Assembly: GCA_964462585.1 (NCBI GenBank)
Contig: CAYXAK010000001.1
Location: forward strand, 74,197 to 138,196
Source of the DNA: Halarsenatibacter sp964462585
Lineage (GTDB): Bacteria; Bacillota; Halanaerobiia; Halanaerobiales; Halarsenatibacteraceae
Reading direction: 5' to 3'
DNA length: 64,000 nt
Under the pieces are notes generated by a model, which made no database searches, had not been told where the DNA came from, and saw only the letters and a program-made list of their open reading frames with translations. Each line of letters opens with the position of its first letter. Within the stretch, counting starts at the first letter, position 1. Below are positions 17,743-26,707 of this stretch, one piece after another. Both the position numbers and the translations under genes were made by a program.

Positions 17743-18744
17743 TCAGAGGAGATTGTTTTTTAAGATCTTACCGATTAATTGATGATCTATATTTCCCCCG
17801 GAGATCAGGCAGACCACAGGACCGCTGACACCGCTGAAATCTATTTTGTCCAGGGCGGCAACCGGAGCACATCCGGCGAGTTCAGCCACAATCTTGGCCT
17901 TGTTCATCAGCTTCAAGAATGATTCCTGCATATCATTTTCACTTACATTTATCATATCTCTGACATTATCCCTGACCAGCGAAAAAGTTAGCCGGCCGGG
18001 ACTGGCAACTTTAATCCCATCTGCCAGTGTTTCGATATTATCCAGCTCAACCCTGCTTTCTCTGGCCAGGGAGCTGGTCATGGAGGCGGCTCCTTCAGCT
18101 TCCACTCCCACAACATCCGTTCCCGGTGAGAGGATGTTCCTTGCCAGGCTCACTCCGGATACTCCCCCACCACCTCCCACAGGACAGATCACCATCGCCG
18201 GCTCCTGTAAGGTGGTGAAGATCTCCCAGCCCATGGTGGCATTGCCCAGGATTATATCCTGATCATCGAAGCTGGATATGTACATCATATCTCTATCCTC
18301 TGCCAGCTTTTTCGCCCTGCCAACTGCCTCATCATAGGTGCTGCCCTCTACAATCACTTCCGCACCGTAGCTGTTGAGCTTTTTGATCTTTATTTCCGGA
18401 GTTCCCTCGGGCACCAGAACCGCGGCTGGAATAGTCCTGAGGCAGGCAGAGAGTGAAAGACCGAGACCGTGGTTGCCAGAAGAAGCTGTGATCACACCTT
18501 CTTTTAATTTCTCTTCATCGAGATTGGAAAGTTTATGGGCATTTCCTCTTATTTTAAAGGCCCCCGTCCTCTGTAAATTTTCCAGTTTGAGATAGATATC
18601 AACGCCATATTCCTCACTCAATCCCTCACAGAAACTGCAGGGAGTCCAGTTAATATAATCATCTATACCGGCTCTTATCTGACGCAGCTTCATTTTATCC
18701 AGTGCTCTCAATTTATTATCAGATAAAATCTCTTGATTTTCCAC
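17743..18744 (-). CDS. Threonine/serine dehydratase-like PLP enzyme
   Basis: Fold-type II PLP enzyme of 333 residues, the length of catabolic or serine/threonine dehydratases without a C-terminal ACT regulatory domain. The PLP Lys is in TGAFKIRGN (K64), with ASSGNHGLGLS for substrate contacts and the phosphate loop PVGGGGGVSG. Likely reaction: deamination of threonine or serine to a 2-oxo acid; a racemase or another beta-eliminating enzyme of the same fold is possible. The start is a GTG behind GGGGGAGG. It lies between coaD and a terminator. Confidence 0.85.
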   Translation of the reverse strand: MENQEILSDNKLRALDKMKLRQIRAGIDDYINWTPCSFCEGLSEEYGVDIYLKLENLQRTGAFKIRGNAHKLSNLDEEKLKEGVITASSGNHGLGLSLSACLRTIPAAVLVPEGTPEIKIKKLNSYGAEVIVEGSTYDEAVGRAKKLAEDRDMMYISSFDDQDIILGNATMGWEIFTTLQEPAMVICPVGGGGGVSGVSLARNILSPGTDVVGVEAEGAASMTSSLARESRVELDNIETLADGIKVASPGRLTFSLVRDNVRDMINVSENDMQESFLKLMNKAKIVAELAGCAPVAALDKIDFSGVSGPVVCLISGGNIDHQLIGKILKNNLL

Positions 18745-18782
18745 TTATCTGTAAACCTCCCCCAACATAAACTGCAGTATAT

Positions 18783-19268
18783 TTATTCACAGGAAAACTT
18801 CTCCTGCAAAGCCCGGGCTGAACTCTCAGGAACAAAATGTGAGATCTCCCCCTCGTAACTGGCGATATCCTTGATCAGGCTTGAACTGACATGGGCGTAT
18901 TCAGATTCAGTCATCAGGAAAACAGTCTCAATCTCTTCCGCCATCTCCTTATTCATCGTCGCCATCTGCTTTTCATTTTCAAAATCGGATATAGATCTCA
19001 ACCCCCGCAGTATGGCAGTGGCCTGGCGGGATCTGACATAATCAACCGTGAGTCCTGAAAAGGAATCGACCTCAACTTCGGTATGTTCCTGCAGGGCCTC
19101 CTCCAGGATTTTAACCCGTTCTTCAGGAGAAAAAAGAGGTTTTTTCTCGGGGTTTTCCACCACCGCCACTATCAGCCTGTCAAAAATATCTATTCCTCTG
19201 CTCACAATATTAAGATGACCATATGTAACGGGATCAAAGCTGCCGGGATAGATAGCTGTCTTGCTCAT
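18783..19268 (-). CDS. coaD: Phosphopantetheine adenylyltransferase
   Basis: Penultimate step of coenzyme A synthesis, forming dephospho-CoA from 4-phosphopantetheine and ATP. The 161 residues start with IYPGSFDPVTYGHLNI, the nucleotidyltransferase TxGH motif, and contain SSSLIKDIA near the C-terminus. It sits 25 bases after rsmD, the conserved rsmD-coaD pair. Together with coaBC elsewhere in the window it covers three CoA pathway steps. Confidence 0.97.
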   Translation of the reverse strand: MSKTAIYPGSFDPVTYGHLNIVSRGIDIFDRLIVAVVENPEKKPLFSPEERVKILEEALQEHTEVEVDSFSGLTVDYVRSRQATAILRGLRSISDFENEKQMATMNKEMAEEIETVFLMTESEYAHVSSSLIKDIASYEGEISHFVPESSARALQEKFSCE

Positions 19269-19293
19269 GTTATATACACTCCAGAATATAAAT

Positions 19294-19839
19294 TTAACCC
19301 TGATATTCGAGCAGCAGAATGCCCGTGGTGCCGTACTCTTTTTCCCTTAAGACGAGATAATCGTCCAGGTCGATCTCCGGCTTCTCCCTCACATAGTACT
19401 CAACAACCAGAATAGCAGGATTGATGAGGCATTCTTTTGTGATCAATTCCTCCAGTACTTTGTCATATTCGTCTGAATCATAGGGGGGATCGATAAAAAT
19501 AAGATCAAATTTTTTGTCGGTATAGGAAAGATAGCTCCTGGCTTTATTGCATACCACTTCACTCACATCTTCGCTGTGGGTGAGTTCAATATTCTCTTTG
19601 ATTATATTGCAGTTGGTGTGATCAATCTCCACAAATGTTACACAATCAGCACCTCTGCTGGCAGCTTCCAGGCCCAGGTTGCCAAAACCTGCATATAGAT
19701 CCAGACATTTTGATTCACGGGGGAAATCCAGTATCATGTTGAAAACTGCTTCCTTAACCACATCCTTGGTGGGCCTTACCTTATCAGAGTCTCCAGTTTT
19801 AAGCCGTGTGCCCTTTGCACGTCCTGAGATGATGCGCAT
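19294..19839 (-). CDS. rsmD: 16S rRNA (guanine966-N2)-methyltransferase
   Basis: Methylates a guanine of 16S rRNA during 30S assembly. The 181 residues begin MRIISGRAKGTRLKT, have VRPTKDVVKEAVFNM, the SAM-binding region LDLYAGFGNLGLEAASRGA and catalytic DPPY. It is flanked by recG and coaD, in the same order as many Firmicutes. Confidence 0.95.
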   Translation of the reverse strand: MRIISGRAKGTRLKTGDSDKVRPTKDVVKEAVFNMILDFPRESKCLDLYAGFGNLGLEAASRGADCVTFVEIDHTNCNIIKENIELTHSEDVSEVVCNKARSYLSYTDKKFDLIFIDPPYDSDEYDKVLEELITKECLINPAILVVEYYVREKPEIDLDDYLVLREKEYGTTGILLLEYQG

Positions 19840-19860
19840 TTAAATCACAGCCTTCCCATT

Positions 19861-21912
19861 TTAAATCCTTTCCAGCTTTTCGGCCTTCTGGCATAATTTA
19901 TAATATACTCCATCTCTTCTGCCGGAATTGAGATATTTTTCCGCTTCAGCATGTGCCCTCTCAATAAGCTCTTTATCCCGGAAAATGTCAGCCACCTTGA
20001 GCTCGGAATGGCCGTGCTGTCTGGTGCCGAAGAACTCTCCCGGTCCTCTGATCTCCAGATCTTTTCTGGCAATATCAAAGCCATCATCTTCATTTACCAT
20101 GGTGGCCAGTCTTTTTCTTCCCTGATCGGTGGCGGGATCTGAGATCAGAACACAGTAGGATTTTTTCTGCCCTCTGCCCACCCGTCCTCTGAGCTGGTGA
20201 AGCTGAGCGAGGCCGAAGCGATCGGCATTCTCTATTATCATAAATGTAGCCTTTTCGATATCGATGCCGACTTCAATCACCGAAGTTGTAACGAGCACAT
20301 CGATCTCATCCCGGCGGAATTTCTGCATGATATTCCTCTTGTCTTCATATTTCATTCGCCCATGCAGGAGCTCAACTGCAAAATCTCTCAGCTTCTCATC
20401 TTCCAGAACCTCCTTTCTCTCCACTGCAGAGACGAGATCGGGAAGTTTTTGAGAAGGTTCTCTGAGGGGACAGACTATATAGGCTTTTTCTCCCCGCCTG
20501 AGCCTGGACCGCAGAAATTCGTAGATGTCATCATAATCTTCCCTCTGCCGCCATACTGTTACAACCGGTGCCCTGCCCCCGGGCAGCTCATCGATGACAG
20601 TTATATCGAGTCCGCCGAAAAAAGCAAGAGCCATCGAACGGGGTATAGGTGTGGCAGTCATGACCAGAACATCCATATTCTCCTCTTTCTCAATTAACTT
20701 CTTTCTCTGATCGACGCCAAAACGGTGCTGTTCATCTATAACAGCCAGCCCTATCTCCTCACAGTTTTTCTCTCTTTCCAGCAGGGCGTGAGTTCCCACC
20801 AGTATATCGACTTCACCCCGGGTAATTTCATTCTCGATTCTTTCTCTTTCCCCCGGGCTGAGGCTGCCAGTAAAAAGCTCCAGATTCAACTCTAAATCCG
20901 CATAGTGTTCCTGCAGTGAGATAAGGTGCTGTTCGGCCAGAATCTCGGTGGGAGTCATTACCAATCCCATATTATCATTGTTAACAGCGGTCAGTAAAGC
21001 CAGAGCTGCCACCACAGTCTTGCCTGAGCCCACATCCCCCTGCAGAAGCCGGTGCATTACAGCAGGTGATTCCATATCACCGGCAATCTGATGCCAGGCC
21101 TTCTTCTGGGCTGAGGTCATCTCAAAATCAAGCTGCTGGAAAAAATTCGCCACTGAATTCAGATCCGGGCTCTGTATTTTGCCGGACTTATGCTGATTAG
21201 CCCCTCTGTTTTTCAGCTGTTTTAGCTGCAGCAAAAAGAGCTCATTAAAAGCCAGCCGCTCTCTGGCCATAATAAAAGCTCTGCGGCTGGAAGGGAAGTG
21301 ATATTCTCTGATAGCTTTCCTGATATCAAAAAGATCAGTGCCGGCCTCAACACTTTTCGGCATCCAGTCCTCGAGAAGATGGAGATATTCGTCGAGGGCT
21401 CTCAGGAGAATGCGCCGAAAATTTCTCTGGGAGATTCCATCGGCCAGCGAATAGATCGGAATCACCCGGTTGGTGTGAAAGTGGTTTTCACTGTCGGCCT
21501 TTTCATAAACAGGATTGACAATTTTTTTGCGGCCGTATCTCCGCCAGTATTCCTCACTTACCTCCCCGAAGATGAAAAAAACCTCACCTTTTGTGAAATT
21601 TTGAGCCAGATAAGCCTGATTAAACCAGATTGCATCAATCTTACAGCTGCCATCTGTGAAGGTGACTCTGAGCAGGTTGAGATCTGATTTCAGATTCATC
21701 ATTCTTTTTGTGAGGACTTCCCCTCTGATGAGGGCTTTCTCTCCTGGCCTAATCTCATCACAGGGGCACAGAATGCTTCTATCTTCATAATCCCGGGGAA
21801 AATAATACAGAAGGTCTCTCAGATTCTCAATTCCCAGCTCCTTAAATTTATCGGCCCGGGCAGGTCCCACACCCTTCAATGCTTCAATCCTCTTCAATCC
21901 ATCTCTTTTCAT
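19861..21912 (-). CDS. recG: ATP-dependent DNA helicase RecG
   Basis: Remodels stalled replication forks and branched DNA. The 683 residues show the wedge/OB domain at the N-terminus (KGVGPARADKFKELGIENLRDLLYYFPRDYEDR), Walker A GDVGSGKT, the DExH-type DEQHRFGVDQR, TATPIPR, and helicase motifs VGIDIEKA and QLRGRVGRG. ATGA overlap with the DegV gene indicates coupling. Confidence 0.97.
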   Translation of the reverse strand: MKRDGLKRIEALKGVGPARADKFKELGIENLRDLLYYFPRDYEDRSILCPCDEIRPGEKALIRGEVLTKRMMNLKSDLNLLRVTFTDGSCKIDAIWFNQAYLAQNFTKGEVFFIFGEVSEEYWRRYGRKKIVNPVYEKADSENHFHTNRVIPIYSLADGISQRNFRRILLRALDEYLHLLEDWMPKSVEAGTDLFDIRKAIREYHFPSSRRAFIMARERLAFNELFLLQLKQLKNRGANQHKSGKIQSPDLNSVANFFQQLDFEMTSAQKKAWHQIAGDMESPAVMHRLLQGDVGSGKTVVAALALLTAVNNDNMGLVMTPTEILAEQHLISLQEHYADLELNLELFTGSLSPGERERIENEITRGEVDILVGTHALLEREKNCEEIGLAVIDEQHRFGVDQRKKLIEKEENMDVLVMTATPIPRSMALAFFGGLDITVIDELPGGRAPVVTVWRQREDYDDIYEFLRSRLRRGEKAYIVCPLREPSQKLPDLVSAVERKEVLEDEKLRDFAVELLHGRMKYEDKRNIMQKFRRDEIDVLVTTSVIEVGIDIEKATFMIIENADRFGLAQLHQLRGRVGRGQKKSYCVLISDPATDQGRKRLATMVNEDDGFDIARKDLEIRGPGEFFGTRQHGHSELKVADIFRDKELIERAHAEAEKYLNSGRRDGVYYKLCQKAEKLERI

Positions 21913-22790
21913 AATCGCTTCAGTTTGTCTCCGGATACAAATGCAGCTCCATATACTGAAGGCCCGGTATGACAGCCAAGTACGGGGCTTATGGTGTTTT
22001 CCAGGAGGCTGTAATCCACATTTTTCTCCTCCAGCAGGCTCTTCAGATCATTTTCCAGTTCAACTCCGTTTTCCCGGATTCCACCAGTGAGAATTCCCAG
22101 ACAGGCTTCATCCTCTTCCTGGAGAATCTCCTCCACCTGCTGGATTATTTTTTTGTTCAATCTTTTCCTGCCCCTGGCTTTTCCCCTGGGAATTACCTCA
22201 CCCTCATCGGCGGGTACTGTGAGCAGGGGCTGAAAATTCAATATCGATCCGAGCAGTGCCTGGGCCCTGCCTATTCTTCCCCCTTTCTGCAGATAGGTGA
22301 GATCATCTACGGTAAAATAGAGGACGGTATTTTTTTGCATATGATCAAGTCTGTTTTTTATTTCCTCTAAGTCCCTGTTTTCTGCGATCATTTCAGCGGT
22401 TTTCAAAACCATAAAACCCAGTCCCAGGGAGGTTGTGCCGGTATCGACGATCTCGATATCAGTCCCCTCGATCTGCTGTGCCGCTGTCCTGGCAGAACTT
22501 ATTGTACCGCTTAATTCTCCGGATATATGCAGTGATATTATCCGGTCATATTCTGCTCCGAGCATCTCGTAGATCTGCAAAAATTCTCCGGCTGAAGGCT
22601 GAGAGGTTGAAGGAACCTCTCCTGTCTTTTTGATTCTGGCAAAAAATCTCTCAGGAGATATATCTTTTCCATCCACAAAACTCTCTTCTTCAAAATGAAT
22701 TTTGAGCGGTATTATTTTGAGGAAATCGATTTCCTGGCGCAGTTCGCGGGGAATATCGCATGTGCTGTCCGTCAGAAGTGCCGTTTTCAT
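21909..22790 (-). CDS. DegV family fatty-acid-binding protein, likely FakB
   Basis: DegV proteins bind a fatty acid and present it to the kinase FakA. The 293 residues begin MKTALLTDSTCDIP, then contain VPSTSQPSAGEFLQIYE and the hydroxyl-binding region LHISGELSGT. It lies 24 bases after the DAK2 protein gene, so the pair forms a plausible fatty acid kinase. The acyl phosphate it would yield is the PlsX/PlsY substrate, and PlsX is encoded about 14 kb away in this window. Confidence 0.85.
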   Translation of the reverse strand: MKTALLTDSTCDIPRELRQEIDFLKIIPLKIHFEEESFVDGKDISPERFFARIKKTGEVPSTSQPSAGEFLQIYEMLGAEYDRIISLHISGELSGTISSARTAAQQIEGTDIEIVDTGTTSLGLGFMVLKTAEMIAENRDLEEIKNRLDHMQKNTVLYFTVDDLTYLQKGGRIGRAQALLGSILNFQPLLTVPADEGEVIPRGKARGRKRLNKKIIQQVEEILQEEDEACLGILTGGIRENGVELENDLKSLLEEKNVDYSLLENTISPVLGCHTGPSVYGAAFVSGDKLKRL

Positions 22791-22814
22791 TCTGGCTCAT
22801 CACCACCTGCTCTG

Positions 22815-24551
22815 TTATTTTTCCAGTGAGACTATATAGGGATATAGCGGCTGTCTGCCTTCATATAACTCGACCTCCAGGCGGGTATCCTGAAAATGAT
22901 TTAAAATTCTATCTCTGAGCTCGATGGCCTGATCTTCTTCGAGCTCTTCTCCATAGTATATCGTGATAAGATCTTCATCTTCATGTATCCTTTCCACAAT
23001 TTCCACGACTACATCCTCATAGTTATTGCCTTTGGCCATTATATCACCATCTACCAGACCGATCACCTCTCCTTCTTCTATGGAGAGATCTTTGACATTG
23101 GAATCCTTCACAGCTCTTGTTACCTCGATGGTGGTAACGCTCTCAATCTCATCTTCCATCTTCTCCGCCAGCTCCTCTAAGTCGGTCTCCAGATTGTAGA
23201 GCATAAGTGAGGCTATTGCTTCGGTAAAGGAATTGGTGGCAACAACTTCCACAGCTTTTTCCTCACACAGCTCCGCTGCCTGGCGGGCGGAGGAGATTAT
23301 ATTCTTGTTATTGGGGAAGATGACAACTTCCCGGGCCGGAAGTTCTTCCAGGGCGGAAAGAAAGTCATTTGTGCTGGGGTTCATCGACTGCCCTCCATGT
23401 ATTACTTCATCGACACCCAGCTGCTTGAGTATCTCTCTAATGCCCTCTCCAGCCGCTACAGCAATGAGTCCTCTTTTTTTCGGCTCGGGTTTTTCCTGAG
23501 AGATATCTTCATCAAAATCACTTTTTTCTGGACTGGCTTCCAGTGACATACCTGAAGCTGTTTTTTCCTCTATGGAGTTCATCTCCACCAGCTCACCGTG
23601 TGACTCGGACTGCAAAACCATATTATCGATATTTATATCCTGGAGCATGCCCAGTTTGAGAGCATATTCCAGTATGACACCGGGATGGTTGGTGTGTATA
23701 TGGATCTTGATTATATTGTCAGAACCAACCACCATCAGGGAGTCACCGTAATTGTTGAGCTCGGATCTTATCTGTTCTATTTCATGACGTCCATTTTCCT
23801 TTTCCATATCTATCAGAAGCTGTGTGCAGTAATTGTATTCCAGCTTCTCCCGCTGTTTTCTTTCCTGTTCCGGAGCTTTTTCACCGGCTTCTATCTCAGG
23901 GCCGATAGTTTCTCCCTGGAGGGATTTCAGCATTCCCTCAAAAATAAAAACGAGACCCTGTCCCCCTGCATCGACAACATCGGCTTCCTTTAGCACCGGC
24001 AGCTGCTCGGGTGTTTTGTTGAGTGCGATATCTGCAGTCTCCAGTGTGGCCTGCAAAATCTCCAGGAGATCATCGCTCTCCTCATAAGCCTCTCTAGCAC
24101 CCTCTGCCGCCTTTCTCGATACGGTCAGTATAGTTCCCTCCACCGGCTTCAGCACGCCCTTATAGGCCACTCTGGAGGCTTCCTCCAGCCCTTCTACCAG
24201 ACCCTGGGCAGCAATCACTGTCTTGTCCTTATTGGCCTGGGCAAACCCCCGCAGAAGCTGGGATAGAATAACACCGGAGTTGCCCCGGGCTCCCATGAGA
24301 GCTCCCCGGGAAAGAGACTGACATATTTCACCGGCATGGTGGCTGTCATTATCTTCGATCTCCTTTAGAGCTTCCTTCATGGTCAGATGCATATTGGTGC
24401 CGGTATCGCCATCAGGCACCGGAAATACATTTAGTGAATTAATTATTGATTTTTTCTTCTCCAGAAGCCTGGTGGCAAATTTAATCATATCACAGAGCTT
24501 ATTGCCATCGACAGTCTTCAGCCCCTGATCACTATCATTACCATTCCTCAT
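22815..24551 (-). CDS. fakA: DAK2 domain fatty acid kinase catalytic subunit (YloV/FakA)
   Basis: ATP-binding kinase of 578 residues. The N-terminal DAK2 domain has NVFPVPDGDTGTNMHLTMKEAL, whose Asp residues bind Mg-ATP, and GARGNSGVILSQLLRGFA. The C-terminal half carries the fatty-acid-kinase domain with NPSTNDFLSALE and FPNNKNI. It overlaps asp23 by 14 bases and is followed by the DegV/FakB gene. Function assigned from the S. aureus FakA family. Confidence 0.9.
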   Translation of the reverse strand: MRNGNDSDQGLKTVDGNKLCDMIKFATRLLEKKKSIINSLNVFPVPDGDTGTNMHLTMKEALKEIEDNDSHHAGEICQSLSRGALMGARGNSGVILSQLLRGFAQANKDKTVIAAQGLVEGLEEASRVAYKGVLKPVEGTILTVSRKAAEGAREAYEESDDLLEILQATLETADIALNKTPEQLPVLKEADVVDAGGQGLVFIFEGMLKSLQGETIGPEIEAGEKAPEQERKQREKLEYNYCTQLLIDMEKENGRHEIEQIRSELNNYGDSLMVVGSDNIIKIHIHTNHPGVILEYALKLGMLQDINIDNMVLQSESHGELVEMNSIEEKTASGMSLEASPEKSDFDEDISQEKPEPKKRGLIAVAAGEGIREILKQLGVDEVIHGGQSMNPSTNDFLSALEELPAREVVIFPNNKNIISSARQAAELCEEKAVEVVATNSFTEAIASLMLYNLETDLEELAEKMEDEIESVTTIEVTRAVKDSNVKDLSIEEGEVIGLVDGDIMAKGNNYEDVVVEIVERIHEDEDLITIYYGEELEEDQAIELRDRILNHFQDTRLEVELYEGRQPLYPYIVSLEK

Positions 24552-24903
24552 CTTCCACTCTCACTCCCTGAACGTTTATATCCACTTTTTCTACCTCTAT
24601 GCCCAGTTTATCCTGAATTATATAGCTGACCCTCTGCATGGCATTGTTGGCCACCTGGGCTATATTTGTGCCGAATTCCACAATTATATTCAGCTGCAGG
24701 CGGACAGCATCTCCTTCGATATCTATCGAAACTCCCTTGGTCATATTCTCCCAGCCGAGCATATCGGCCAGACCGTCCTGCATATTTTGAGATGCCATCC
24801 CCACAAGACCGTAGCATTCCATAGCTGCCAGCCCGGCCACCTTGGCGATAACTTCTTTATCTATGATCACTTTTCCGTAATCAGTTTCCCACATCTTGCT
24901 CAT
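24538..24903 (-). CDS. Asp23/Gls24 family envelope stress protein (YloU)
   Basis: Small 121-residue member of the Asp23/Gls24 family, usually placed next to fakA and rpmB; the biochemical role is not established and some members associate with the membrane. The sequence has IIDKEVIAKVAGLAAMECYGLVGM near the start and a repeated amphipathic beta-alpha pattern. It is the first gene of the asp23-fakA-degV-recG-rsmD-coaD run and has a promoter just upstream. Confidence 0.9.
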   Translation of the reverse strand: MSKMWETDYGKVIIDKEVIAKVAGLAAMECYGLVGMASQNMQDGLADMLGWENMTKGVSIDIEGDAVRLQLNIIVEFGTNIAQVANNAMQRVSYIIQDKLGIEVEKVDINVQGVRVEDEEW

Positions 24904-24961
24904 ATTTTAATCACCCCGCTGCTCGGTTAATACAGGCTCAAATACCGATATTTTCAATATT

Positions 24962-24990
24962 ATTCTATAATAATTAGTCATAACATGCAA
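24962..24990 (-). promoter_or_regulatory. Promoter of the asp23-fakA-recG operon
   Basis: Minus-strand TTGCAT and TAGAAT separated by 17 bases, ending about 60 bases upstream of asp23. It lies back-to-back with the plus-strand rpmB promoter (25019-25048), with about 30 bases between the two -35 elements. Confidence 0.6.
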
Positions 24991-25018
24991 ATAAGGAGGA
25001 AAGATTTTCCCGTTGCTC

Positions 25019-25048
25019 TTGTCAAATTGCCGTAAACTGTGATAAAAT
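25019..25048 (+). promoter_or_regulatory. Promoter of rpmB
   Basis: Plus-strand TTGTCA and TAAAAT with an 18-base spacer, about 65 bases upstream of rpmB. The rpmB ribosome site ACAGGAGGTG follows in the leader. Confidence 0.6.
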
Positions 25049-25111
25049 CAATATCAATGAATAAAAAGAAAATGTTTTCATAGAAAATCTGCTGACAGGA
25101 GGTGTAAGAAG

Positions 25112-25342
25112 ATGTCCAGAGTCTGCGAAATCTGTGGCAAAGGTAGCAATAATGCCAACACCATAACAAGACGGGGTAAGGCCAAAAAAGAAGGTGGTGT
25201 CGGTAAAAACATCACGGGCAAATCAGGCCGCAGCCAGCGACCCAACCTCAAAAAAGTTAAAGCCATGGTGGACGGAAAGAAAAAGAGAATTAAAGTCTGC
25301 ACCCAGTGCATTAAATCAAACAGGGTAATAAAAGCCCACTAA
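25112..25342 (+). CDS. rpmB: 50S ribosomal protein bL28
   Basis: Large-subunit ribosomal protein of 76 residues on the plus strand, divergent from asp23. It keeps two CxxC pairs (CEICGK near the start, CTQCIK near the end), so it is the zinc-binding form. A strong ribosome site (AGGAGGTG) precedes ATG. It is a single-gene transcript with a promoter and a downstream hairpin. The divergent rpmB/yloU arrangement is standard in Firmicutes. Confidence 0.98.
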   Translation: MSRVCEICGKGSNNANTITRRGKAKKEGGVGKNITGKSGRSQRPNLKKVKAMVDGKKKRIKVCTQCIKSNRVIKAH

Positions 25343-25365
25343 ACTAAAATTTTTAAACGAAGAAA

Positions 25366-25400
25366 GCCGGGGAGTATATCTCCCCGGCAATGTTATTTTT
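25366..25400 (+). terminator. Intrinsic terminator between rpmB and maeB
   Basis: Perfect 8-bp stem GCCGGGGA/TCCCCGGC with a 7-base loop, followed by AATGTTATTTTT on the plus strand. Read on the minus strand the same stem is followed by TTTCTTCGTTT, so it may serve both convergent transcripts (rpmB and the malic enzyme). Confidence 0.75.
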
Positions 25401-25450
25401 AAAAAGCCATATATGACCATATAGCTCTAAAAAAGTGCATTCTGCAGCCT

Positions 25451-26692
25451 CTAAAATGTCAGCTTTTCAATCTCTTCCTTGAGGGATTTCTTATCGCGCT
25501 GTTTTCCTGCAACACCTGTCTCCAGGGCTGCCTCTGCCACCGACATAGCCACCTCTCCTGCTACACCCCTCTCAAATGGCTGGGGAATTATGTTATCTGT
25601 ATCGGGTTTTTTAATCAGATTTGAGATGGCTCTGGCAGCTGCCAGCTTCATTTCATCGTTGATATCTTCAGATCTGACCGATAGTGCCCCCCTCATAACG
25701 CCGGGAAAGGCCAGCACATTATTTATCTGGTTGGGGTAATCAGATCTTCCCGTGGCCACTATTTTCGCCCCTGCTCTGTAAGCTTTTTCTGGATCTATTT
25801 CGGGTTCCGGGTTGGCCAGAGCAAAGATTATGGGATCATCGGCCATCTTCTTTACCATCTCCTCTGTCATGACATTCCCCACAGATAGGCCGATGAATAT
25901 ATCGGCTTCCTTAACTGCTGTGTTAAGTTTTCCCTCTAACTTTTCCACATTTGTCATCTCTGCCAGTCTCTCCTTGGCTTCGTTCATTCCCTCTTTTCTG
26001 CCCGGATAAATTATTCCCCTGCTGTCACATACAAGTATGTTTTTTTTCGCCACACCGGCCTGCAGCAGCAGTTTGGCTGTGGCTGTAGCAGATGCCCCGG
26101 CTCCATTGATGACTATTTTACAGTCTGTCAGCTCTCTTTCCGTCAGCCTTAGAGCACTGAAGAGTCCGGCCAGTATAACTATCGCTGTACCGTGTTGATC
26201 ATCATGAAATATGGCCAGTTCTGTCTCCTCTTTCAACCTCTCTTCGATGTAAAAACAATCCGGAGCGGCAATATCCTCCAGGTTTATTCCGGAAAAATTT
26301 GGGGCTAATAGCTTTACCGTCTCCACGATGCTGTCCGCATCACTGGTATCAAGACAGATTGGAAAAGCATCGAGTCCGGCAAATTTTTTGAATAGAATTG
26401 CCTTGCCCTCCATCACAGGCAGGGCGGCTTCTGCCCCGATATCTCCCAGGCCCAGAACAGCCGTACCCGAGGATACTACGGCAACCATATTGCCCCGGGA
26501 GGTGTATTTGTAGCTGTTTTCGCTATCTCTGGCAATCTCCCGACAGGGCTGGGCCACACCGGGAGAATAGGCAAGGCTCAGATCTTCAGAGTTCTCCACC
26601 TCAACTTTGCTTTCCACACTGATCTTTCCCCTGTGTTCTTCGTGCATTTTTAGTGCTTTTTGATAGATATCCTCATCACCATTTTTGGACAT
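25451..26692 (-). CDS. NAD(P)-dependent malic enzyme
   Basis: Oxidative decarboxylation of malate to pyruvate. The 413 residues are the short bacterial form without a phosphotransacetylase domain. Visible motifs: LSLAYSPGVAQPC with the catalytic Tyr, KAILFKKFAGLDAFPICLD with the catalytic Lys, AIFHDDQHGTAIV, NAD site NGAGASATA, and FALANPEPEI. It starts 15 bases after thiN in the same direction behind GAGGGGG, so it could be read from the rib transcript. Cofactor preference cannot be assigned. Confidence 0.93.
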   Translation of the reverse strand: MSKNGDEDIYQKALKMHEEHRGKISVESKVEVENSEDLSLAYSPGVAQPCREIARDSENSYKYTSRGNMVAVVSSGTAVLGLGDIGAEAALPVMEGKAILFKKFAGLDAFPICLDTSDADSIVETVKLLAPNFSGINLEDIAAPDCFYIEERLKEETELAIFHDDQHGTAIVILAGLFSALRLTERELTDCKIVINGAGASATATAKLLLQAGVAKKNILVCDSRGIIYPGRKEGMNEAKERLAEMTNVEKLEGKLNTAVKEADIFIGLSVGNVMTEEMVKKMADDPIIFALANPEPEIDPEKAYRAGAKIVATGRSDYPNQINNVLAFPGVMRGALSVRSEDINDEMKLAAARAISNLIKKPDTDNIIPQPFERGVAGEVAMSVAEAALETGVAGKQRDKKSLKEEIEKLTF

Positions 26693-26707
26693 TTTAAATT
26701 TTCCCCC

